NCBI RefSeq assembly: GCF_015550425.1
Contig: NZ_JADNAT010000001.1
Span: 346,687 to 410,686, forward strand
Reading direction: 5' to 3'
DNA length: 64,000 nucleotides
DNA from: Clostridium sp. 1001275B_160808_H3
GTDB taxonomy: Bacteria; Bacillota; Clostridia; Clostridiales; Clostridiaceae
Part shown: positions 46,764 to 56,512 of the stretch, in pieces
Layout: every line of letters starts with the position of its first letter
Numbering within the stretch: the stretch's first letter is position 1
Translations under genes and position numbers: made by a program
Notes under the pieces: generated by a model
Databases searched by the model: none
The model's input: only the letters and a program-made list of their open reading frames with translations
Told to the model about the DNA's origin: nothing

Positions 46764-46797
46764 TATAAAAACTCTTGATGGTATATCAAGAGTTTTT
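46764..46797 (-). terminator. Terminator of thl
   Basis: A perfect 13-bp stem (AAAAACTCTTGAT with ATCAAGAGTTTTT) just after thl, then TATATTTAAA on the minus strand. Confidence 0.9.
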
Positions 46798-46811
46798 ATA
46801 TTTTTATTCAA

Positions 46812-47993
46812 TTATTTTCTTTCAACTATAAGTGCTGTTCCCATTCCTCCACCTATACATAAAGTTGCTAAACCTTTTTTAGCATCTCTCTTTTGCATTT
46901 CGTGAAGTAATGTAACTAATATTCTAGCACCAGATGCTCCAACTGGATGACCTAATGCTATAGCTCCTCCATTCACATTAACTTTGCTCATATCAAAGTT
47001 TAAATCTTTTGCTACAGCTAAACTTTGAGCTGCAAATGCTTCATTAGCTTCTATTAAATCTAAATCCTCTATTTTAAGATTTGCTACTTCCAAAGCTTTT
47101 TTAGTCGCATGGAATGGACCATATCCCATTATTGATGGCTCTAATCCTCTTTGTCCATAAGAAACTATTTTGGCTAATGGAGTTATTCCTAATTCTTCAG
47201 CTTTCTCTGCACTCATTACTACAAATGCTGCTGCCCCATCATTTATTCCTGAAGCATTGGCAGCTGTTACAGTACCATCTTTTACAAATGCAGGTTTTAA
47301 TTTAGCCATTCCTTCAAGTGTAGCACCAAACCTTGGGTATTCATCAGTATCAAATATTTTTGGCTCACCTTTTCTTTGAGGTATAACTACTGGAACTATC
47401 TCATCCTTAAATCTACCTTCTTTAATAGCAGCTTCAGCTTTTAACTGAGAATTTAAAGCAAATTTATCTTGTTCCTCTCTTGATAAATTCCATTCCTTGG
47501 CTATATTTTCAGCTGTTACCCCCATATGATAATTATTAAAAGCATCCCATAGAGCATCATTAATCATGGAATCTACCATTTTCCCATCACCCATTCTTTG
47601 ACCCCATCTTGATGTTTTTAATAAATAAGGCGCCTGAGACATATTCTCCATTCCACCAGCAACAACTATATCTACATCTCCAGATTTTATCATTTGAGCA
47701 GCTAAGGCAACTGTCCTTAATCCTGAACCACACACCTTATTTATTGTCATAGCTGGAACTTCTACTGGTAAACCTGCTTTTACTGCAGCCTGTCTTGCTA
47801 CATTTTGTCCAAGTCCAGCTTGAATTACATTTCCCATTACTACTTCTTCCACTAATTCGCCTTTTATACCTGCTTTAGCTACTGCTTCTTTTATTACTAA
47901 TGAACCTAGATCTACTGCTGACACATCTTTTAAAGCTCCTCCAAATGAACCAATAGCAGTTCTTACTGCACTTGCAATTACAACTTCTCTCAT
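46812..47993 (-). CDS. thlA: Acetyl-CoA C-acetyltransferase (thiolase)
   Basis: 393 residues, the biosynthetic thiolase type. Active-site Cys88 is in NKVCGSGLR, His349 in [12 protein letters not shown] and Cys379 in [10 protein letters not shown]. It condenses two acetyl-CoA to acetoacetyl-CoA, the first step of the butyryl-CoA route in saccharolytic clostridia. No crt-bcd cluster is adjacent, so it is a stand-alone gene. A Rex-type operator covers the start of transcription, which fits NADH control of this pathway. Confidence 0.95.
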   Translation of the reverse strand: MREVVIASAVRTAIGSFGGALKDVSAVDLGSLVIKEAVAKAGIKGELVEEVVMGNVIQAGLGQNVARQAAVKAGLPVEVPAMTINKVCGSGLRTVALAAQMIKSGDVDIVVAGGMENMSQAPYLLKTSRWGQRMGDGKMVDSMINDALWDAFNNYHMGVTAENIAKEWNLSREEQDKFALNSQLKAEAAIKEGRFKDEIVPVVIPQRKGEPKIFDTDEYPRFGATLEGMAKLKPAFVKDGTVTAANASGINDGAAAFVVMSAEKAEELGITPLAKIVSYGQRGLEPSIMGYGPFHATKKALEVANLKIEDLDLIEANEAFAAQSLAVAKDLNFDMSKVNVNGGAIALGHPVGASGARILVTLLHEMQKRDAKKGLATLCIGGGMGTALIVERK

Positions 47994-48034
47994 ATTCCAA
48001 ATCCCCCTCTATACAATCATCAGAATTGTCGAAT

Positions 48035-48052
48035 TTGTTAAACAATTAACAC
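48035..48052 (-). promoter_or_regulatory. Rex-type operator of thlA
   Basis: TTGTTAAACAATTAACAC (plus strand reading) matches the clostridial Rex palindrome TTGTTAANNNNTTAACAA at 13 of 14 fixed bases. It lies about 7 bases downstream of the -10 box, over the expected transcription start, so binding of Rex would repress. Confidence 0.8.
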
Positions 48053-48058
48053 AATTTA

Positions 48059-48086
48059 ATTATACCACTTTATTCCTTTTAATCAA
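48059..48086 (-). promoter_or_regulatory. Promoter of thlA
   Basis: TTGATT (48081-48086) and TATAAT (48059-48064) on the minus strand with 16-base spacing, directly upstream of the Rex operator. Confidence 0.7.
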
Positions 48087-48108
48087 CCACAAAATTTTAT
48101 CTTTTTAT

Positions 48109-49260
48109 TTATCTTAAAAACTCTTCTATTTCCACTGTTCTTATATTAAAGTATTTTTCTATTATATCTGCAATTCTTTTGGATGCTAGACCATCACCAT
48201 ATGGATTTGCTGCTTTACTCATCTTTGTATATGCATCTTTGTTATTTATTAAATTATTAGCTTCTAGAACTATCTTATCTATATCGGTTCCGACTAATTT
48301 TACTGTACCATATTCAACAGCTTCTGGTCTTTCTGTTACATCTCTAAGAACTAACACTGGTTTTCCTAGGTGTGGAGCTTCCTCTTGTAGTCCACCAGAA
48401 TCCGTCATTACCATAAAACATTTATTCATTAAATTATGCGTTTCTTTAGTATCTAATGGAGGTAATAAATGTACTCTTTTTTTATTTCCTAATTTACTAT
48501 AAACAACATCTTTTACTACTGGATTTAAATGAACTAGATATATAAGTTCAACATCTTCATTTTCATCTACTATTTTATTCAGAGCTTCGCAGATATTATC
48601 TATTCCTTCTCCCCAATTTTCTCTTCTATGTGCAGTTATCATTATTACTTTTTTATTTTCAAAATCTATTTTATTTAATATATCATTTTCAAATATATAG
48701 TCTTCTTTTACAGTATGAAGCATTGCATCTATAACTGTATTTCCTGTTATATAAATATCAGATTCATTCACCCCTTCTCTTAAAAGGTTTGATTTTGAAC
48801 TTTTAGTAGGAGCAAAATGTAAATCAGCTAAAGCTCCTGTAAGCTTTCTATTCATTTCTTCTGGAAATGGAAAATACTTATCAAATGTTCTAAGCCCAGC
48901 TTCTACATGCCCAACTTTTATTTGTTGATAAAAAGCTGCAAGAGCTCCTGAAAATGTAGTAGTAGTATCACCATGAACTAAAATCATATCTGGCTTTTCT
49001 TGTAAAAATATTTCTTCTAACCCTTCTAAAACTCTATTAGTTATTCCTGTTAGAGTTTGCTTATTCTTCATTATATTTAAGTCAAAATCTGGTTCTATAT
49101 CAAAATAATCTAAAACTTGATCTAACATTTCTCTATGTTGAGCTGTTACACAAACCTTTGAATCAATTCCTTCTCTTTTCTCTAACTCTTTCACTAAAGG
49201 AGCCATTTTTATCGCCTCAGGCCTAGTACCAAATATAGTTATTATTTTTTTCTTATCCAT
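48109..49260 (-). CDS. wecB: UDP-N-acetylglucosamine 2-epimerase (non-hydrolysing)
   Basis: 383 residues, GT-B fold. FGTRPEAIKMAPL, VHGDTTTTFSGALAAF, VGHVEAGLRTFDKYFPFPEE, HRRENWGEG and MTDSGGLQEEAPHLGKPVLVLR are the family signature with the catalytic carboxylates and His. It interconverts UDP-GlcNAc and UDP-ManNAc for teichoic acid linkage or capsule. In Firmicutes it is also called mnaA. AGGAGG is at good spacing. It follows upp at a 230-base gap, so may be transcribed on its own. Confidence 0.93.
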   Translation of the reverse strand: MDKKKIITIFGTRPEAIKMAPLVKELEKREGIDSKVCVTAQHREMLDQVLDYFDIEPDFDLNIMKNKQTLTGITNRVLEGLEEIFLQEKPDMILVHGDTTTTFSGALAAFYQQIKVGHVEAGLRTFDKYFPFPEEMNRKLTGALADLHFAPTKSSKSNLLREGVNESDIYITGNTVIDAMLHTVKEDYIFENDILNKIDFENKKVIMITAHRRENWGEGIDNICEALNKIVDENEDVELIYLVHLNPVVKDVVYSKLGNKKRVHLLPPLDTKETHNLMNKCFMVMTDSGGLQEEAPHLGKPVLVLRDVTERPEAVEYGTVKLVGTDIDKIVLEANNLINNKDAYTKMSKAANPYGDGLASKRIADIIEKYFNIRTVEIEEFLR

Positions 49261-49447
49261 TTTAGGTTCCTCCTAATTAAAATTAAAAATTAATTCTTTC
49301 ACTACTATATAATTACTATTTCTAAATATTTAGGGCTTTATTCTAATTAATTCTACATTCTTTATAAGTGGAATGTTTATCTAATTATACACTTTTAAAT
49401 ATAAATAAACAAATAATACTATGCTTTATAAGATAATCCATAATTCA

Positions 49448-49487
49448 GCAAATAGAGGGTAGCTTATATATAAGCTACCCTCTATTT
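49448..49487 (-). terminator. Terminator of upp
   Basis: An 18-bp perfect inverted repeat (49451-49468 with 49469-49486) beginning seven bases after upp, followed by TTTGCTG-type T-poor sequence; the stem is long enough to be convincing. Confidence 0.75.
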
Positions 49488-49493
49488 ATTAAA

Positions 49494-50123
49494 TTATTTT
49501 GTTCCAAATAATCTATCTCCTGCATCACCAAGCCCAGGAACTATGTATCCATGTTCATTTAACTTTTCATCTATTCCAGCAACATATATGTCTACATCAG
49601 GATGAGCTTTTTGAACAAGTTCAATACCTTCTGGAGAGCTTATTAAGCACATAAGTCTTAAATTTTTAGCGCCTCTTTTCTTTAACATCGTTATAGCATC
49701 TGCTGCTGATCCTCCTGTAGCTAACATTGGATCTACTACTATTACGTCTCTCTCTGCTATATCTTGAGGTAGCTTACAGAAGTATTCTACTGGTTGAAGA
49801 GTTTCTTCATCTCTATATAATCCTACATGACCAACTTTAGCCGCTGGTATAAGCTTAAGCATACCATCTACCATACCAAGTCCAGCTCTTAATATAGGTA
49901 CTATAGCCATTTTCTTACCTGATAACATCTTACATTTTGTTTTACAAATTGGAGTTTCTATTTCTACCTCCTCAGTGCTTAAATCTCTAGTTACTTCATA
50001 GGCCATAAGCATTGAAACTTCTTCTACTAATTCCCTGAAATCCTTTGAACCAGTGTCCTTACTTCTTATGAAAGCTAATTTGTGTAATATTAATGGGTGA
50101 TCTATTTGTGTTACTTTACTCAT
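49494..50123 (-). CDS. upp: Uracil phosphoribosyltransferase
   Basis: 209 residues, full length. PRPP-binding loop [30 protein letters not shown] and [29 protein letters not shown] are UPRTase signatures. It salvages uracil to UMP. GTAGGAGGAATATAA-type RBS. It lies 29 bases after rpiB, in the tdk-prmC-prfA-tsaC-rpiB-upp series. Confidence 0.97.
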   Translation of the reverse strand: MSKVTQIDHPLILHKLAFIRSKDTGSKDFRELVEEVSMLMAYEVTRDLSTEEVEIETPICKTKCKMLSGKKMAIVPILRAGLGMVDGMLKLIPAAKVGHVGLYRDEETLQPVEYFCKLPQDIAERDVIVVDPMLATGGSAADAITMLKKRGAKNLRLMCLISSPEGIELVQKAHPDVDIYVAGIDEKLNEHGYIVPGLGDAGDRLFGTK

Positions 50124-50152
50124 TTATATTCCTCCTACAGCATTTTAATTTT

Positions 50153-50605
50153 TTATTGTTCATAATATTTTTTCTCTATCTCTGTTATTTTATCAATTCT
50201 ATTTTGATGCCTTCCACCTTGGAACTCAGTATTTAAGAATGTTTTTACTATATCTAATGCTAAACCTGGTCCAACTACCCTTTGACCAAGAGTTAATATA
50301 TTAGCATCATTGTGTTCTCTTGTTGCATGAGCACTAAAAGTATCAGAACATAATGCTGCCCTAACTCCAGGTACCTTGTTTGCTGCGATACCTATACCTA
50401 TACCTGTTCCACATATTAAAATTCCAAAATCGAACTCTTTTGCTACTACCGCTTCTGCCACCGGTAATGCATAATCAGGATAATCACATGATTCAGTAGA
50501 GTTAGTACCAAAATCTTTCACTTCATATCCTTCTGTAATTAGATAATTTTTTATTTCTTCTTTTAAATCAACTCCACCATGATCTGAGCCTATTGCTATC
50601 TTCAT
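50153..50605 (-). CDS. rpiB: Ribose-5-phosphate isomerase B
   Basis: 150 residues. IAIGSDHGGVDLKEEI at the start, active-site Cys in GILICGTGIGIGIAANK and His in REHNDANILTLGQRV. Type B enzyme interconverting ribose-5-P and ribulose-5-P; some relatives act on other sugar phosphates. AGGAGG lies ahead of the ATG. The usual neighbour of tsaC/ywlC and upp in Firmicutes. Confidence 0.95.
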   Translation of the reverse strand: MKIAIGSDHGGVDLKEEIKNYLITEGYEVKDFGTNSTESCDYPDYALPVAEAVVAKEFDFGILICGTGIGIGIAANKVPGVRAALCSDTFSAHATREHNDANILTLGQRVVGPGLALDIVKTFLNTEFQGGRHQNRIDKITEIEKKYYEQ

Positions 50606-50647
50606 AAGAATGTACCTCCTAACTATTGTAATTGTAAATTTTATATA

Positions 50648-50680
50648 ATAAAAAAGGAAAGGTGTCCCCCTTCCCTCCCT
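50648..50680 (-). terminator. Terminator after tsaC
   Basis: A 7-bp stem with one wobble (GGGAAGG with CCTTTCC) followed by TTTTTTATTATA on the minus strand. It might reduce but need not stop transcription into rpiB. Confidence 0.65.
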
Positions 50681-50682
50681 AA

Positions 50683-51732
50683 TTATACTTCTAATATATC
50701 AAAACCTGCTGCTTTATTTAATCTATTCATTATAGCAAGGCCTACTCCCTTTTCATCAAAAGCCTGACATAATATAATATCAACATTTAAATCATCACAT
50801 TCTCTAAGTGATTCAAATAAATTTCTTGCTACATCATATAGATTTTTTTCACTTCCTAAAGAAATCACTTTACCTTTATTGAAACAACTACACAATTCAT
50901 CTGTAGATAGTATTGCAACCTCTTTTTGATTTTCTATATAATTTTGTACTATTTCATTAATTTTTTCAATAGTTTTTTGCTTATTTCCCTTGATTATTTT
51001 TAATTTAGCCTTTGGAGCATAATGTCTGTACTTCATACCAGGCGCTTTAGGCTTCAAATTTTCATCTGGCTTTCCTTGTATTGCTTTGTCTATTTCTATC
51101 TCTTTACAAACCTCTTGTAGCATTTCTAACGTTATTCCGCCTGGTCTTAAAACCATAGGTGGATTAACTGTGCAATCTACTATTGTAGATTCAACCCCAA
51201 CATTACTTTTTTCTCCACCAATTATATAATCTATTCTTCCATTTAAATCCTCAATACAACGCTCAACTTCTGTTGGACTAGGCCTTCCTGATATATTGGC
51301 TGATGGTGCCGCAATCGGACATCCAGATAATTCTATAAGCTTTAATGCTATATTATTGTTTGGCATCCTTACACCTATTGTATCTAGATTGGCACTAGTT
51401 CTATTTGGAATTATTTCTTTCTTATTTAAAATTATAGTCAATGGACCTGGCCAAAATCTATCAATAAGTCTTTGTGCTATTTCAGGAACTTCTTTGACTA
51501 AACCACTTATATCTTTCGAAGAAACATGTACTATTAATGGATTATCTTGGGGTCTACCTTTCGCATTAAATATTTTTTCTACAGCCTCATCATTTAACGC
51601 ATTAGCGCCCAATCCATATACTGTCTCTGTTGGAAATGCAACAACCCCTCCATTATATATAATGTCAGCTGCTTCTTTTAAATATTTAATATCTTTATCA
51701 ATATTTTTTATAATAGCTACCTTTGTTTCCAA
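50683..51732 (-). CDS. ywlC: L-threonylcarbamoyladenylate synthase (Sua5/YwlC type)
   Basis: 349 residues, the long Sua5 form. YrdC core (about 12-210) with VVAFPTETVYGLGANAL, KGRPQDNPLIVHV and APSANISGRPSPT; C-terminal Sua5 domain (about 230-349) with PKAPGMKYRHYAPKA. It makes threonylcarbamoyl-AMP from Thr, bicarbonate and ATP, the substrate used by TsaB-TsaD with TsaE (9822-10283) to form t6A. Gap of 20 bases after the small membrane protein gene. Confidence 0.95.
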   Translation of the reverse strand: METKVAIIKNIDKDIKYLKEAADIIYNGGVVAFPTETVYGLGANALNDEAVEKIFNAKGRPQDNPLIVHVSSKDISGLVKEVPEIAQRLIDRFWPGPLTIILNKKEIIPNRTSANLDTIGVRMPNNNIALKLIELSGCPIAAPSANISGRPSPTEVERCIEDLNGRIDYIIGGEKSNVGVESTIVDCTVNPPMVLRPGGITLEMLQEVCKEIEIDKAIQGKPDENLKPKAPGMKYRHYAPKAKLKIIKGNKQKTIEKINEIVQNYIENQKEVAILSTDELCSCFNKGKVISLGSEKNLYDVARNLFESLRECDDLNVDIILCQAFDEKGVGLAIMNRLNKAAGFDILEV

Positions 51733-51752
51733 AAGTTCTACCTTCCTTCTCT

Positions 51753-52340
51753 TTATATTTCTATTTGTTCTCTTGCTATTTTTATATTTTCTATAGCTGA
51801 AGATGTATAGGATGCTCTAACACAACTTTTATATATCTCATCTAATAAGTTATATTTTTTCAATGCACCCTTTCTTATAACTTGAAAATAGTAATTTTCC
51901 TCTGGATTTATTCTTTTTACTTTTATGTATTCTTCTGCTGCTTCTGGATATCTCTTAATAAAAGCTTTTGTTACAGGTTTTAAATATTTATTTCTAAATC
52001 TAACAGTAGCTATTAATATAATATCCATGTCTTCCTTTGTTTTATCTGTATGTACAACTGCTACCTTATCACATAAAATAACTGATTCTTTTGAAAATAA
52101 TCCACTGTTAAATTTAAGTTTATTATTATTGCAGTAAAATATTAATCTATGATAATTCAATTTATTTATACATGATATTACTATCAATCCTTCTATAGTC
52201 ACTAAGTAAATCCATAAAAATATTTGTTTAATTTGTGCTAAGAAAGCTACTAAAGGAAGTATTGTAAATAGCATGAACATTAATATAAAGAATTGTCTTT
52301 GATGATTCTTTTCTTTTTTTAATGCTTTGTTTATTTTCAT
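51753..52340 (-). CDS. Two-helix membrane protein of unknown function
   Basis: 195 residues. Two adjacent hydrophobic segments (about 19-40 and 42-62), then a cytoplasmic-type domain (about 65-195), rich in Lys and charged residues, with no familiar motif. The pairing with TsaC and PrfA is conserved in the sense that both lie within 60 bases on the same strand, but function is unknown. The ATG at 52340 follows TAGGTGG by six bases; a GTG at 52349 is in frame and possible. Confidence 0.75.
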   Translation of the reverse strand: MKINKALKKEKNHQRQFFILMFMLFTILPLVAFLAQIKQIFLWIYLVTIEGLIVISCINKLNYHRLIFYCNNNKLKFNSGLFSKESVILCDKVAVVHTDKTKEDMDIILIATVRFRNKYLKPVTKAFIKRYPEAAEEYIKVKRINPEENYYFQVIRKGALKKYNLLDEIYKSCVRASYTSSAIENIKIAREQIEI

Positions 52341-52349
52341 TCTTCCCAC

Positions 52350-52391
52350 CTACTTTAAAAGCCCCACATTATAAAATGTAAGGCTTTTTTA
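52350..52391 (-). terminator. Hairpin after prfA
   Basis: A stem (AAAAGCC..ACATT with AATGT..GGCTTTT) directly downstream of prfA on the minus strand, followed by TTTTAAAG. It may be a weak terminator within the operon. Confidence 0.6.
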
Positions 52392-53477
52392 TTAAATAGC
52401 GTCTGTATTACCCATTTGTTTCATTTTTTCAGCTTGATCAGCAGTAATTAACGCATTAATCACTTCTTCTATATCACCATTTAAATATGATTCTAACTTA
52501 TAAAGTGTTAATCCAATTCTATGATCTGTAACTCTTCCTTGAGGATAGTTATAAGTTCTTATTCTCTCACTTCTATCCCCTGAACCTACTTGGCTCTTTC
52601 TATCTTCTGCTATACCAGCATTTCTTTCTGCTTCTGCAGCTTCATATAATCTAGATCTTAAAACCTTCATAGCTTTTTCTTTATTCTTTAATTGTGATTT
52701 TTCATCTTGACATGCAACAACAACTCCTGTTGGTAAGTGTGTAATTCTTACTGCTGAATCTGTTGTATTAACGCACTGTCCTCCATTACCAGAAGATCTA
52801 TAAACATCTATTCTTAAATCTTTTTCGTTTATTTCTATTTCAACATCATCAACTTCTGGTAAAACTGCTACCGTTGCTGTAGATGTATGAATTCTACCAC
52901 TTGATTCTGTATCAGGAACTCTTTGTACTCTATGTACACCACTTTCATATTTTAGTTTAGAATATGCTCCTGATCCCTTAATCATAAATACTACTTCTTT
53001 AAATCCGCCAATATCAGTTTCATTAGCACTCATTAATTCAACTGACCATCTTTGTGTTTCTGCATATCTTGTATACATTCTAAATAAATTCGCTGCAAAT
53101 AGAGCGGCTTCATCTCCACCTGCACCACCTCTTATTTCCACAAAAACGTTCTTATCGTCATTTGGATCTTTAGGTAATAAAAGAATTTGGATATGCTTTT
53201 CTAACTCTTCTTCTCTTGCCGTTAAGTCTGAGATTTCTTCTGAAAGCATTTCTCTCATTTCTTTATCACTTTCTTCTGCTAACATTTCTTTGTTAGCTGC
53301 TAAATCATCTATAACTGTTCTATATTCTCTATATGCAGTAACTATAACTTCTAAATCAGCATGTTCCTTACATAGCTTTCTCCATTCATTTTGGTTAGCC
53401 ATTATTGAAGGATCTGATATCTTAACAGATAATTCATCGTATTTATTTTCTATAAAAGCCAATTTATCTAATAACAT
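52392..53477 (-). CDS. prfA: Peptide chain release factor 1
   Basis: 361 residues. The RF1 tripeptide region is [11 protein letters not shown], for UAG/UAA; the peptidyl-hydrolase GGQ is [14 protein letters not shown]; the C-terminal tail [12 protein letters not shown] is present. Start at 53477 with GGAG eight bases upstream; an in-frame GTG at 53486 lies on that site. Directly preceded by prmC, whose product methylates this GGQ glutamine. Confidence 0.97.
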   Translation of the reverse strand: MLLDKLAFIENKYDELSVKISDPSIMANQNEWRKLCKEHADLEVIVTAYREYRTVIDDLAANKEMLAEESDKEMREMLSEEISDLTAREEELEKHIQILLLPKDPNDDKNVFVEIRGGAGGDEAALFAANLFRMYTRYAETQRWSVELMSANETDIGGFKEVVFMIKGSGAYSKLKYESGVHRVQRVPDTESSGRIHTSTATVAVLPEVDDVEIEINEKDLRIDVYRSSGNGGQCVNTTDSAVRITHLPTGVVVACQDEKSQLKNKEKAMKVLRSRLYEAAEAERNAGIAEDRKSQVGSGDRSERIRTYNYPQGRVTDHRIGLTLYKLESYLNGDIEEVINALITADQAEKMKQMGNTDAI

Positions 53478-53540
53478 AAATATCACTCCGTACTATATTT
53501 TTTAATATCTCCATATTATATCACAAGAGATAGAAATTTA

Positions 53541-55313
53541 TCAATATTTAAAGTATCCCAGCACAACTCTGTCTAACCCTGCCAAGTCTTTTACCAATTT
53601 TATATTATAAAATCCAGCTTCCCTCATTAAATTACTAACTTCTTTCCCTTGATCATAACCAATTTCAAAAGCTAGTATTCCTTCATTATTTAATGTAGTT
53701 TTACTTTCCTCTATTATTCTTTTATAAAATACTAATCCATCATCTCCGCCATCTAGTGCTGTATGAGGCTCATATTTTTTTACATCATCCATTAAATTGC
53801 TTATTTCATCTGCTTTTATATATGGTGGGTTTGAAGCTATTATATCATACTTCTTCCCCTTACTTATTGGCTCCTTTAGTAAATCACTTTTTATAAATTT
53901 GACTCTATCCTCTAATCCATGCTTAATAATATTTTTTTTAGTTATTTTTTCTGGGGCTTCATAAAAATCAATTTCTTCTACATTTATTTTTTTTCTATAA
54001 TTTGCAAGAGATATTCCAATTGCACCACTTCCAGAACATAAATCACAAACATTTAGTTCATCTTCTTCATTTATTACTGATAGTAATTCCTCAACTAATA
54101 TCTCTGTATCTCCTCTTGGAATTAAGACGCCTTCTTCTACATTAAAATCTAATCCCATAAATTCTGTTTCGCCTAAAATATATTTTATAGGCATTTTATT
54201 TTTTCTTTTTTCAACTAATTCAAAATATTCCTTCTCATCTTTTATAGAAACATTCTTATCTCTATTTGTTATTATATACAACTTATCTTTTGCTAAAACA
54301 GTACCTAATAATAATTGAACATCTAAAATATAGGTATCTATATTCACTTCTTTTAACTCTTTAGAAGCTATATCTAGCAATTCACCTATTGTTTTTTCTT
54401 TAGGTTTAAGACCTTCTGCTTTCATAAGAGCTGCAATAGCTACTTCTATTTGATTGTCATCTGGCTCCTTTGTTGTAAGCTCTTGAAGCTTTAATCCTGG
54501 GTATGCTATTACCTTCGATAATTTATTATTGCTTTTTCCAAGCCATTTAATTAACTCATATGTTATTCCTGATACAACTGGAATTAATAGTATTCTAAGC
54601 AATAGCCTTTGGAAAAATCCACCCCAACCGGTAAAGCTGAAAATTATAATACTGACAAACATAATTAAAAATAGGAAGTTAGTCCCACATCTTGGATGAA
54701 ACCTACTAAATTTTTTTACGTTTTCTACTGTTAATTCCTCTTCCGCTTCATAACAAAATATTGATTTATGCTCTGCTCCATGATACTGAAAAACTCTGTA
54801 AATATCATCCATCTTACTTATGGAGTACATATAGATAAGTAAAATCGCAATTCTAATTATCGCTTCTATTAAATTTAAAGCTATAGCTGGAATATTGAAA
54901 TAACTAAACAATGATGCAATTGCTGTAGGTAAAGCTACAAATAAACCTATAGCAATAGTAAATGATAAAAGCATAGTTGCTCCCATTATTAAATCATTGC
55001 TTTTCTCTCCGAATTTATTTTTTAGCCAAAGCTCAAATTTTGATTCACTTTCCTCTTCATCTTCAAAAAACTCTGCTGAATAATTCAAAGTGTTAATTCC
55101 TGTAATAAGGGAATCAACAAGTACAAATATTCCTCTAATAAATGGAATATTTAAAAACTTATATTTTTTTGTTATAGGAACTATTTTTTTTAAATCTATT
55201 TTTATTTCCTTATTGGGAGTTCTAACAGCTGTAGCTTGCCCCTTGCTTCCTCTCATCATGACTCCTTCAATAACCGCTTGGCCTCCAACTTCACATTTCC
55301 TCAATTTTACCAC
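53541..55313 (-). CDS. prmC: Fused DUF1385 membrane protein and PrmC glutamine methyltransferase
   Basis: 590 residues in two parts. The N-terminal part (about 1-300) is DUF1385/YqhQ-like: GGQAVIEGVMMRG, three to five membrane helices, VFQYHGAEHKSIFCYE, and SRFHPRCGTNFLF, possible metal sites of unknown use. The C-terminal part (about 310-590) is PrmC: VLIPRGDTEILVEE, LCSGSGAIGISLA (SAM site) and the NPPY motif in SNPPYIKAD. PrmC N5-methylates the Gln of GGQ in RF1 and RF2, both encoded in this window. The fusion would tie the methyltransferase to the membrane. No frameshift or stop separates the parts. Confidence 0.93.
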   Translation of the reverse strand: MVKLRKCEVGGQAVIEGVMMRGSKGQATAVRTPNKEIKIDLKKIVPITKKYKFLNIPFIRGIFVLVDSLITGINTLNYSAEFFEDEEESESKFELWLKNKFGEKSNDLIMGATMLLSFTIAIGLFVALPTAIASLFSYFNIPAIALNLIEAIIRIAILLIYMYSISKMDDIYRVFQYHGAEHKSIFCYEAEEELTVENVKKFSRFHPRCGTNFLFLIMFVSIIIFSFTGWGGFFQRLLLRILLIPVVSGITYELIKWLGKSNNKLSKVIAYPGLKLQELTTKEPDDNQIEVAIAALMKAEGLKPKEKTIGELLDIASKELKEVNIDTYILDVQLLLGTVLAKDKLYIITNRDKNVSIKDEKEYFELVEKRKNKMPIKYILGETEFMGLDFNVEEGVLIPRGDTEILVEELLSVINEEDELNVCDLCSGSGAIGISLANYRKKINVEEIDFYEAPEKITKKNIIKHGLEDRVKFIKSDLLKEPISKGKKYDIIASNPPYIKADEISNLMDDVKKYEPHTALDGGDDGLVFYKRIIEESKTTLNNEGILAFEIGYDQGKEVSNLMREAGFYNIKLVKDLAGLDRVVLGYFKY

Positions 55314-55322
55314 TCTTTCTAT

Positions 55323-55910
55323 TTATAAATTATTCTTATATTTGAAATAGCAGTGTCCACATAGAGATTCATACTCAACATTATCAACATTATCTATAGC
55401 TATTTGTTCGCCTTCAAAAACAAATCTATCGTTGATTTTTCTTCCATTCAACACAGCTTTTCTTCCACACTTACATATTGTTTTCATTTCCTCTATACTA
55501 TGAGCAAGTAACAATAATCTTATACTTCCTTCAAATCCTTGCATTTTAAAGTCAGTTCTTAAACCATAGCATATTACAGGTATATCTAAAACAACTGCTA
55601 TCTCAAATAATTGGTCTATTTGCTTTGATTTTAAAAATTGAACTTCATCCACTAATATGCAATCTATTTTTTTATTTTTTTCTTTATATTCTTCAACCTT
55701 TTCTAATATATTATCTTCATCATAAATAACTAAATCTACTTTTCTTTCAACACCTAATCTTGAAACTAATCTTTCTCCACCCTTTTTATCCGTAAAAGGT
55801 TTAATTAATGCAACATTCATTCCTCTTTCTTCATAGTTATAAGCAACCTGCATTAGATGTGTTGATTTTCCTGAATTCATAGCCCCATATCTAAAATATA
55901 ATTTACTCAT
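55323..55910 (-). CDS. tdk: Thymidine kinase
   Basis: 195 residues, type II TK. P-loop RYGAMNSGKSTHLMQ, Walker-B like CILVDEVQFLKSKQIDQL, YGLRTDF, and the C-terminal zinc cysteines CKCG and CGHC. Phosphorylates thymidine. Start 55910 with AAAGGAG; an ATG six codons upstream precedes that site. It starts the tdk-prmC-prfA series (a 9-base gap to the next gene). Confidence 0.96.
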   Translation of the reverse strand: MSKLYFRYGAMNSGKSTHLMQVAYNYEERGMNVALIKPFTDKKGGERLVSRLGVERKVDLVIYDEDNILEKVEEYKEKNKKIDCILVDEVQFLKSKQIDQLFEIAVVLDIPVICYGLRTDFKMQGFEGSIRLLLLAHSIEEMKTICKCGRKAVLNGRKINDRFVFEGEQIAIDNVDNVEYESLCGHCYFKYKNNL

Positions 55911-56060
55911 AATACGTCTCCTTTTCATTAGATATACTAAGATTATAGCATCTTATATAATAACTAATCAAAGATATTTTTATTATGTAATTCCTTGACT
56001 CAATAAAGCACCTATGATATACTCAAATGGTTATTTAAGTAGTCGAAAGAGGTGAAAAAT

Positions 56061-56267
56061 ATGAGAGAAGGCATACATCCAAAATACAACCACGAAGCTG
56101 TAGTTAAGTGTGCATGTGGAAATACTTTTACAACTGGTTCAGTTAAAGATGAACTAAAAGTAGAAATATGCTCTAAATGCCACCCATTCTTCACTGGTAA
56201 ACAAAAAATTATTGATGTTGGCGGAAGAGTTGACAAATTCAATAAGAGATTTAATCTTAACAAATAG
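56061..56267 (+). CDS. rpmE: Ribosomal protein L31 (zinc type)
   Basis: 68 residues. [10 protein letters not shown] start, zinc-binding cysteines in CACG and CSKCHPF, and [17 protein letters not shown] are the L31 signature. With all four ligands, it is the C+ type. A GTG nine bases upstream (56052) is the ribosome site, not the start. Monocistronic, with a strong terminator. Confidence 0.97.
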   Translation: MREGIHPKYNHEAVVKCACGNTFTTGSVKDELKVEICSKCHPFFTGKQKIIDVGGRVDKFNKRFNLNK

Positions 56268-56273
56268 AAATTC

Positions 56274-56306
56274 TGGGAAAGACATAGTCTTTCCCATTTT
56301 TTCTTT
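56274..56306 (+). terminator. Terminator of rpmE
   Basis: A 10-bp perfect stem, TGGGAAAGAC with GTCTTTCCCA, then TTTTTTCTTTT. Confidence 0.95.
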
Positions 56307-56512
56307 TATTTCTTAATTTTATCTTAGAATTTTACTTTTTTATGTTTTACATCAATTTTTATAATATAATATAATTGTAATTATATTTAAATAAATATTT
56401 TTAATTTTTTATTTAAATCTGAATTAACTATTTATCTTTACAGAATTAATATATAATTCAACTCGTAACTTAATTATATTATGTTATTTAGAAAAGTGAG
56501 TGTTATTTAATC

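Noticed and set aside
51296..51796. Plus-strand ORF of 166 codons opposite tsaC/ywlC
   Set aside because: Antisense shadow of a clear Sua5 gene; no motif and no ribosome site.
56012..56263. Minus-strand ORF covering rpmE
   Set aside because: rpmE on the plus strand has all L31 motifs, a ribosome site and a terminator; the antisense frame is a shadow.
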